Assembly: GCA_036270095.1 (NCBI GenBank)
Contig: DATBDE010000085.1
Span: 1 to 8,071, forward strand
Source: DATBDE01 sp036270095
GTDB lineage: Bacteria > Actinomycetota > Thermoleophilia > Solirubrobacterales > Solirubrobacteraceae
Reading direction: 5' to 3'
Length of the DNA: 8,071 nucleotides
In this document: positions 1 through 4,614 of the stretch, piece after piece
How positions within the stretch are numbered: position 1 is the first letter of the stretch
Layout of the letters: every line of letters starts with the position of its first letter
Notes under the pieces: generated by a model
Seen by the model: the letters and a program-made list of their open reading frames with translations, nothing else
Told to the model about the DNA's origin: nothing
Databases searched by the model: none
Program-made: the position numbers and the translations under genes

Positions 1-697
1 TGTGGTCGGCGCCGATGCGGTGCCGGCAGCCGCCGAGCTGGTCGCGCCCGGTGACGGTGAGGACGTTGGAGCCGATGCCGCTGATCTCGGCGCCCATCTC
101 GATGAGCATGCGGGCCAGGTCCTGCACGTGGGGCTCGCAGGCGCTGTTGCCGATCACCGTCGTTCCCGGCGTCAGCGCCGCGGCCAGCAGCGCGTTCTCG
201 GTCGCCATGACCGACGGCTCGTCCATGAACACCTCACAGGCGGCCAGGCCGCGTGGCGCCTCGAGCACGATGTCGCCGTCCATGGCGACGGTGGCGCCCA
301 TGGCGCGGAACGCGTCGAGGTGCGGGTCGAGCCGGCGCCGGCCGATGACGTCGCCGCCCGGCGGCGGCATGTGGGCGCGGCCGAAGCGGGCCAGCAGCGG
401 CCCGGCGAGCAGGAAGGACGCGCGGATGCGCTCGGACAGGTCGCGATCGACCGCTGTCGAGCCCACCCCGGCGGCGCACAGGCGGATCTCGTGGTCGGAG
501 CGGTCTACCCGCACGCCGACGTCCTCGAGCAGGCCGAGCATGGCGTCGACATCGCGGATCCGCGGCACGTTCGCGACGACGACCTCCTCCTCGGTGAGGA
601 GCGAGGCCGCCAGCACGGGCAGAGCCGCGTTCTTGTTGCCAGCGGGGACGACCGTGCCGGACAAGGGCGCCCCGCCCTCGATCACGAACTTCTCCAT
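1..697 (-). CDS. murA: UDP-N-acetylglucosamine 1-carboxyvinyltransferase (MurA), N-terminal part, truncated by window edge
   Basis: MurA transfers enolpyruvate from PEP to UDP-GlcNAc, the first committed cytoplasmic step of peptidoglycan synthesis. Translating the reverse complement from ATG at 697 gives 232 uninterrupted codons to the window edge, against about 420 in a full MurA. The protein opens MEKFVIEGGAPLSG and carries AGNKNAALP at 19-27, with Lys22 and Asn23 aligning with the E. coli substrate-binding Lys22/Asn23. Arg92 (RIRASF) and Arg121 fit E. coli Arg91 and Arg120. A TEN motif lies at 167-169 and a CEP motif at 187-189. The catalytic-loop segment reads PPGGDVIG, so residue 116 is Asp where E. 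coli has Cys115. This is the natural variant known from Mycobacterium tuberculosis and Chlamydia that confers fosfomycin insensitivity. No clear Shine-Dalgarno precedes the ATG. The identification is secure; the C-terminal half lies outside the window. Confidence 0.96.
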   Translation of the reverse strand, partial: MEKFVIEGGAPLSGTVVPAGNKNAALPVLAASLLTEEEVVVANVPRIRDVDAMLGLLEDVGVRVDRSDHEIRLCAAGVGSTAVDRDLSERIRASFLLAGPLLARFGRAHMPPPGGDVIGRRRLDPHLDAFRAMGATVAMDGDIVLEAPRGLAACEVFMDEPSVMATENALLAAALTPGTTVIGNSACEPHVQDLARMLIEMGAEISGIGSNVLTVTGRDQLGGCRHRIGADH

Positions 698-770
698 AAG
701 GCGTCTGCGGGCCGGCCGGGTCGGGAGCAGCTCGGAGGGCTGGGCCGGGAGCCGAGCTAGGGTAACACCC
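698..770. promoter_or_regulatory. Divergent promoter region between murA and the HD hydrolase operon
   Basis: This 73-base gap is the only sizeable non-coding stretch in the window. On the plus strand TAGGGT (758-763) fits the TANNNT pattern of a -10 box and ends seven bases before the ATG at 771. That spacing would give a leaderless or nearly leaderless mRNA for the HD gene; AGGG at 759-762 could alternatively act as a weak ribosome binding site. On the minus strand the overlapping TACCCT (764 down to 759) could be the -10 for murA, leaving a leader of roughly 55 bases. Bases 760-770 also form a small inverted repeat, GGGT-AAC-ACCC, ending directly at the start codon. No convincing -35 box was found for either direction. 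Motif evidence only. Confidence 0.35.
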
Positions 771-1358
771 ATGTCGGTGCCCTTTTCGCGCGCTGAGGCC
801 TGGTCCCTCTTGTGCGAATGGACGGAGTCAGACTCCCTGCGCCGCCACATGCTGGCGGTCGAGACGGGGATGCGCGCCTACGCCGTCGAGTTCGGCGAGG
901 ACGAGGAGCTGTGGGGCCTGACCGGGCTCCTGCACGACCTCGACTACGAGCGCTATCCCGACCTCGAGACCGGCCACCCGCGCATGGGGCTGAAGGAGCT
1001 CGAGGAGCGCGGCGCCCCGCCCGAGATGCTGCGCGGCATCGCCTCGCACGCCGACTTCCTGGGCGTCCCGCGCGACTCGCAGATGGAGAAGACGCTGTTC
1101 GCCGTCGACGAGCTGTCGGGGTTCATCACCGCCGTGGCCTACGTGCGCCCGGACGGGATCCACGGGATGACGCCCAAGAGCGTCAAGAAGAAGCTCAAGC
1201 AGCCCTCGTTCGCCGCCGCCGTCAACCGCGACGAGCTGCGCCAGGGCGCGGACGAGCTCGGCGTGGACTTCGACGAGCACCTGGCCTTCCTCATCGCCGC
1301 GTTCGAGCCCCACGCGGCCGAGCTCGGGCTCGAAGGCTCCGCCGCGCGGTCCACCTGA
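771..1358 (+). CDS. HD-superfamily metal-dependent hydrolase (COG2316-like predicted phosphohydrolase)
   Basis: This 195-residue soluble protein carries the full HD-domain metal ligand set: His26 (RRHMLAVE), the His55-Asp56 pair (LLHDLDYE), His93 (IASHAD) and Asp113 (AVDELSG). HD proteins bind one or two divalent metals and usually hydrolyse phosphate esters of nucleotides or other small molecules. The layout resembles the small predicted-hydrolase family that also has LVRP-like and SVKKK segments after the last ligand (here YVRPDG at 124-129 and KSVKKKLK at 136-143). The substrate cannot be read from the sequence. The ATG at 771 was chosen because homology-like sequence begins there; the frame stays open upstream, but that part overlaps murA on the other strand and has shadow-like composition. 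It is the first gene of a tight operon with the MFS and GAP membrane proteins, which hints at a role linked to transport, though this is inference. Confidence 0.88.
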   Translation: MSVPFSRAEAWSLLCEWTESDSLRRHMLAVETGMRAYAVEFGEDEELWGLTGLLHDLDYERYPDLETGHPRMGLKELEERGAPPEMLRGIASHADFLGVPRDSQMEKTLFAVDELSGFITAVAYVRPDGIHGMTPKSVKKKLKQPSFAAAVNRDELRQGADELGVDFDEHLAFLIAAFEPHAAELGLEGSAARST

Positions 1359-1359
1359 C

Positions 1360-2538
1360 GTGACCTACCTCGAGCTGCTGCGGCTTCCGGGCGTCGCCCG
1401 GCTCGCCATCGCGTCGCTGCTCGGGCGCATCCCGATCGTGATGGTGTCGCTCAGCTACATCCTGCTGCTGCGCGCGCTCGGCCGGCCCTTCGCGCTGGCC
1501 GGCGCCGTCGCCGGCACGGTGGCGATCGCCGCGGGCGTGGCGGCGATCCCGCAGGGGCGGCTGGTCGACCGGCTCGGGCAGACGCGCGTGCTCATCCCGC
1601 TCGCGCTGGCCAACGCGACAGCGGTGCTCGGGGTGCTGCTCACCGCCCGCGCGGGTGGGCCGTCGTGGGCGCTGATCGCGCTGGCCGCGCTGGACGGGCT
1701 CACGATCCCGCCGGTGTCGGCCTCGATGCGCACGCTGTGGCCCGTCATCACCGGGGGCGAGCACGTGGAGACCGCGTTCGCGCTGGAATCGGTCCTGCAG
1801 GAGGGCTTCTACATCGCCGGCCCGCTGCTGGCGGGCGCCATCGCGGCGCTGGCCTCACCCGACGTGGCCCTGGTCACCGCCGTCGTGCTCACGGTGAGCG
1901 GCACGCTCCTGTTCGCGACCTCGCGGGCCTCACGGGCCCAGCGGGGTGGCCGCTCCACGGCCGGGCGGCTGGGCGCGCTGGCCTCGCCGGGCCTGCGCAC
2001 GCTGATCGTCGCGCTCCTGCCCGCCGGCATCGCCTTCGGGGCGCTCGAGGTGGCCACGCCGGCGTTCGCCGAGGACCACGGCTCGCGCGCCACCGCCGGC
2101 CTGCTGCTCGCGCTGTGGGGCGTGGGCTCGATGGTGGGCGGGCTCTGGTACGGCCGTCAGCGCTTCACCGGCCCGGTGGAGCGCCGCCTGCTGATCGTGC
2201 TCGCGGTCATGCCGCTCGCGATGGCGCCGGTCGCGCTCGCCGACTCCGTCGCGTCGATGGGCATCCTGATCGCCGTCGCCGGCGTGCCCATTGCGCCCGC
2301 CTTTACGGTCTCCTACACGCTGATCGACCGGCTCGCGCCCGAGGGCGCGACGACCGAGGCGTTCACCGCGACCACGACGGCGATCGTGGCCGGGGTCGCG
2401 CTCGGCAATGCCGCCGGCGGCGCGCTCGTCGGCCCGCTGGGGACGAGCCTCACGTTTCTGCTCGCGGCCGGGGTGGCAGCCCTGTGTCCGCTTGCCGTCC
2501 TGCTGGGGCGGCGCACGCTGGTTGCCGTCCCGGCCTGA
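1360..2538 (+). CDS. Major facilitator superfamily (MFS) transporter
   Basis: This 392-residue integral membrane protein has about 12 hydrophobic segments, as expected for an MFS permease of 390-420 residues. The loop between helices 2 and 3 has the MFS motif A pattern, GRLVDRLGQTR at 66-76. A segment RTLWP at 124-128, then AFALESVLQE and GPLLAG at 154-159, is typical of an actinobacterial drug-efflux-like MFS clade, and the second half contains GSMVGGLWYG (256-265). MFS carriers couple substrate movement to an ion gradient; the substrate here is unknown, and drug or metabolite efflux is only a family-level guess. The GTG start at 1360 lies one base after the HD stop codon with no evident ribosome binding site, which suggests translational coupling. 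A short basic loop near 189-203 is the likely central cytoplasmic linker. Confidence 0.9.
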   Translation: MTYLELLRLPGVARLAIASLLGRIPIVMVSLSYILLLRALGRPFALAGAVAGTVAIAAGVAAIPQGRLVDRLGQTRVLIPLALANATAVLGVLLTARAGGPSWALIALAALDGLTIPPVSASMRTLWPVITGGEHVETAFALESVLQEGFYIAGPLLAGAIAALASPDVALVTAVVLTVSGTLLFATSRASRAQRGGRSTAGRLGALASPGLRTLIVALLPAGIAFGALEVATPAFAEDHGSRATAGLLLALWGVGSMVGGLWYGRQRFTGPVERRLLIVLAVMPLAMAPVALADSVASMGILIAVAGVPIAPAFTVSYTLIDRLAPEGATTEAFTATTTAIVAGVALGNAAGGALVGPLGTSLTFLLAAGVAALCPLAVLLGRRTLVAVPA

Positions 2539-3185
2539 TGCTCCTCTTCGTCCTGTCGATCGGCCTGGCCGATTCGATCAACCCGATCACGATCGCGGTC
2601 GCGCTCTACCTGGCCTCGACGCCGCGCCCGGTGGGGCGGCTGGCCAACTTCGCGGCCGGGGTGTTCGCGCTCTACACCGCGGGCGGGCTCCTGCTGCTGT
2701 TCGGGCCGGCGTCGCTGCTGCGGCTGGCCACGCACGGGCTGGCGCCGAACGTCGGGCGCGCGATCGCCATCGTCGCGGGCACGCTGGCCATCGTGTTCGC
2801 GGTCATCGTCTGGTTCAGGCGGGCCAAGCTCGTGCAGACCGGGCTGCCCGACCGCGCCCTGCGGCCGGGCTCGGCCTTTGCCCTGGGGGCGGTGATGACC
2901 ATCGTCGACCTGCCCACCGCCTTCCCGCTGTTCATCGTCGTGGGCGCCATCGTCCACGAGGACCTCGACCCGATGGCCGAGGCCGGCCTGCTCGTCCTCT
3001 ACTGCGCCGCCTACGTCCTGCCGCTCGTGCTCATCCTCGCGCTGCGCGCGCTGGGCGGCGAGCGGGGCGAGCGCTGGCTGGCGGCGCTACGCGTGCGCGT
3101 CACGCGCTGGGCGCCGGCCGCGGTGTCGGTCCTCAGCGGCGTGATCGGCGTGGCGCTGGTGGGCTTCGGCGTGCTGTCCGGCTAG
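2538..3185 (+). CDS. GAP/LysE-like six-helix membrane protein (Sap family-like)
   Basis: This 215-residue protein has about six hydrophobic segments, near residues 1-24, 35-60, 74-96, 112-140, 145-172 and 190-213. The first helix holds LADSINPIT (10-18) and the fourth TIVDLPTAFP (121-130). Paired Asp/Pro motifs of this type are seen in the GAP/Sap (sulfolipid-addressing protein) and LysE/CcdA-like exporter group. In mycobacteria, Sap/GAP relatives assist export of cell-envelope glycolipids; whether that applies here is unknown. Its ATG overlaps the MFS stop codon by one base (TGATG), so the two are probably translationally coupled and may serve one transport process. The short basic segments WFRRAK (92-97) and LRVRVTR (184-190) probably face the cytoplasm. 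Its TAG stop overlaps the stop of the convergent zinc-protein gene. Family assignment is moderately confident and substrate is not known. Confidence 0.72.
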   Translation: MLLFVLSIGLADSINPITIAVALYLASTPRPVGRLANFAAGVFALYTAGGLLLLFGPASLLRLATHGLAPNVGRAIAIVAGTLAIVFAVIVWFRRAKLVQTGLPDRALRPGSAFALGAVMTIVDLPTAFPLFIVVGAIVHEDLDPMAEAGLLVLYCAAYVLPLVLILALRALGGERGERWLAALRVRVTRWAPAAVSVLSGVIGVALVGFGVLSG

Positions 3186-3193
3186 GACGGCGC
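3171..3193. terminator. Candidate hairpin over two overlapping convergent stop codons
   Basis: Bases 3171-3179 (GTGCTGTCC) can pair with 3185-3193 (GGACGGCGC) around a five-base loop, giving a nine-pair stem with two G-U wobbles in the plus-strand RNA. In the minus-strand RNA those wobbles become A-C mismatches, so the hairpin favours the plus-strand operon. It covers both stop codons and has no following U-run, so it is not a canonical intrinsic terminator. It may slow or end transcription at this convergent junction, or it may be coincidence in GC-rich DNA. Confidence 0.3.
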
Positions 3194-3517
3194 CCAGCGA
3201 CCGCCGCGCTTGGCCCACTCCATCAGGTGCTCGGCCGAGCAGAACCCGTCCGGGATCCGCGCCTCGCCGCGGTGGCGCACGAGCAGCACGTGGGCCTCCT
3301 CGAGCGGCGCGTCGCAGAACGCGCACCGCTGCACCGCCGCCTCGAGCGCGGCCGGCTCGGTCGTGCCCGCGTCCCAGTGCGCGCCCGCGATCACCCACGG
3401 CACGACGTGCTCGAGGCGGCAGAAGACGGCCCGGCGCTCGCCCGCGCGCTCCTGCGCGCGGAACCCGTCGTCGGCGTCCACCGCCCCGCCGCACCACGAA
3501 CATTGCTCCGCGGTCAC
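3182..3517 (-). CDS. Small protein with two tandem CxxC/CxxxH zinc-finger-like modules
   Basis: This 111-residue soluble protein consists of two similar halves. The first has Cys6-x2-Cys9, then FCRLEH with Cys33 and His37, then Trp41 and Trp48. The second has Cys65-x2-Cys68, then FCSAEH with Cys93 and His97, then Trp101 and Trp108. Spacing between corresponding residues is nearly identical in the two halves, so it looks like an internal duplication of a treble-clef or TRASH-like zinc module, each probably binding one Zn2+. I do not recognise a characterised family; a regulatory, nucleic-acid-binding or structural role cannot be separated. The GTG start at 3517 is the only one that keeps the first CxxC, and no ribosome binding site is visible. 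The start lies 20 bases from the divergent dehydrogenase gene, and the TAG stop overlaps that of the convergent GAP gene. Confidence 0.8.
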   Translation of the reverse strand: MTAEQCSWCGGAVDADDGFRAQERAGERRAVFCRLEHVVPWVIAGAHWDAGTTEPAALEAAVQRCAFCDAPLEEAHVLLVRHRGEARIPDGFCSAEHLMEWAKRGGRWAPS

Positions 3518-3537
3518 GCGGGTATCGTGGCAGCGCC
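3518..3537. promoter_or_regulatory. 20-base divergent gap with possible leaderless promoter for the dehydrogenase
   Basis: TATCGT at 3523-3528 fits a TANNNT -10 box and ends nine bases before the GTG start of the dehydrogenase at 3538. That would place transcription initiation at or next to the start codon and give a leaderless mRNA. No Shine-Dalgarno-like sequence precedes either start codon. There is no room for a separate promoter for the zinc-protein gene, so its promoter would have to lie inside the dehydrogenase coding region. No convincing -35 box was seen. Confidence 0.35.
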
Positions 3538-4611
3538 GTGGCCGACCCAGTGCGCATCACCGTGCTCGAGGGCGACGAGACCGGCCAGGAGCTCCTCGAG
3601 GCGGCGCTCCGCGTGCTCGACCCCGACCTGCTCGGCCTGCCGCTGGAGATTCGGAGATTCGATCTCTCCCTCGAGCGCCGCCGCGCCACCGACAACGGCG
3701 TGGTGCACGAGGCCGCCGCGGCCATGCGCGTCTCCGGCTACGGGCTCAAGGCGGCCACGATCACCCCCGAAGGCCGCGACGACGTCGGCTCCCCCAACCG
3801 CATCCTGCGCGAGGAGGTCGACGGCAAGGTCATCATCCGCACCGGCCGTCGCATCCCCGGCGTGACGCCGATCGCCGGCGCCCATCACCCGATCGCGATC
3901 GTGCGCATGGCCGTCGAGGACGCCTACGGCGCCAAGCAGTGGCGCGAGGGCCCCGAGGGCGCGCCCGAGGAGGTCGCCTTCCGCACCGAGCGCATCACGC
4001 GCTCGACCTGCAGCGCCGTGGCCGAGTACGCGTTCCGCACCGCCGAGCGCGAGGGCGGCCGCGTCTACGGCGGGCCGAAGTGGACGGTCTCGCCGGTCTA
4101 CGAGGGCATGCTCAAGGAGGAGATGGACGCGGCAGCGCAGCGCCACCCCGACGTCGACTACGAGCCCGTGCTCATCGACGCGACCTACGCCGGGCTGATC
4201 ACCGGCGCCGGCCACGTGCCGCTGGTCATCCCGGCGCTCAACCGGGACGGCGACTGCCTCTCGGATCTCGTGTTGCCGATGTTCGGCTCGATCGCCGGCG
4301 CCGAGTCGGTTCTGCTCGCGCTCGACGACGACCTGCGTCCGCAGGTGGCCATGGCCGAGGCGCCCCACGGCACCGCGCCGTCGCTGCAGGGCAAGGACGT
4401 GGCCAACCCGATGGCGATGACGCTGGCCTGCGGCGCGGTCCTGCATTACGCGGGCGAGCGCGGCCACGCCGAGGCGGAGCGGGCATCGCGCGCGGTCTAC
4501 GACGCCGTGCTGGCGGCCTCGGCCGCCGGCGTGCGCACCCACGACCTCGGCGGCGCGGCCTCGACCACCGAGGTCGTCGACGCGGTGATCGAGCGCCTGC
4601 GGCGGCGCTGA
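3538..4611 (+). CDS. Isocitrate/isopropylmalate-family beta-decarboxylating dehydrogenase, isocitrate-type active site
   Basis: This family oxidises and decarboxylates 2-hydroxy acids using NAD(P)+ and a divalent metal in the cytoplasm. The 357-residue protein keeps every ligand mapped in E. coli isocitrate dehydrogenase: Ser85, Asn87, Arg91 and Arg101 with exactly the spacing of Ser113/Asn115/Arg119/Arg129, then Arg123, Tyr130, Lys181 and the metal-binding Asp214, Asp239 and Asp243. The Ser/Asn pair favours isocitrate over isopropylmalate. The nucleotide loop is APHGTAP at 275-281, with ANP at 289-291. Ser282/Leu283 replace the Lys344/Tyr345 that mark NADP specificity in E. coli, so NAD+ is possible but unproven. 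Unusual features are EGDETGQE at 11-18 in place of the common GDGIGPE, RMAVEDAY in place of RENTEDIY, and NRDGD in place of NLYGD. The GTG start is directly supported by the N-terminal strand (VRITVLEGD). The true substrate remains uncertain. Confidence 0.85.
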   Translation: MADPVRITVLEGDETGQELLEAALRVLDPDLLGLPLEIRRFDLSLERRRATDNGVVHEAAAAMRVSGYGLKAATITPEGRDDVGSPNRILREEVDGKVIIRTGRRIPGVTPIAGAHHPIAIVRMAVEDAYGAKQWREGPEGAPEEVAFRTERITRSTCSAVAEYAFRTAEREGGRVYGGPKWTVSPVYEGMLKEEMDAAAQRHPDVDYEPVLIDATYAGLITGAGHVPLVIPALNRDGDCLSDLVLPMFGSIAGAESVLLALDDDLRPQVAMAEAPHGTAPSLQGKDVANPMAMTLACGAVLHYAGERGHAEAERASRAVYDAVLAASAAGVRTHDLGGAASTTEVVDAVIERLRRR

Positions 4612-4614
4612 GCC

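Noticed and set aside
15..770. Upstream extension of the HD protein through 252 additional codons
   Set aside because: The extension runs antisense to murA, is Ser/Arg/Ala-rich without domain features, and recognisable HD-family sequence starts at the ATG at 771.
1665..3185. 506-codon plus-strand open frame containing the GAP protein
   Set aside because: Only the part from 2538 has membrane-protein character and motifs. The upstream part is an Arg/Ala-rich shadow of the MFS gene in another frame.
3514..4542. 342-codon minus-strand frame opposite the dehydrogenase
   Set aside because: His/Arg/Ala/Gly-rich shadow with no motif. The plus-strand frame has all catalytic residues of the dehydrogenase family.
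3538..4611. 3-isopropylmalate dehydrogenase (leuB)
   Set aside because: The substrate loop has the isocitrate-type Ser85/Asn87 spacing instead of the leucine-containing IPMDH loop, and no other leucine-biosynthesis gene is adjacent.
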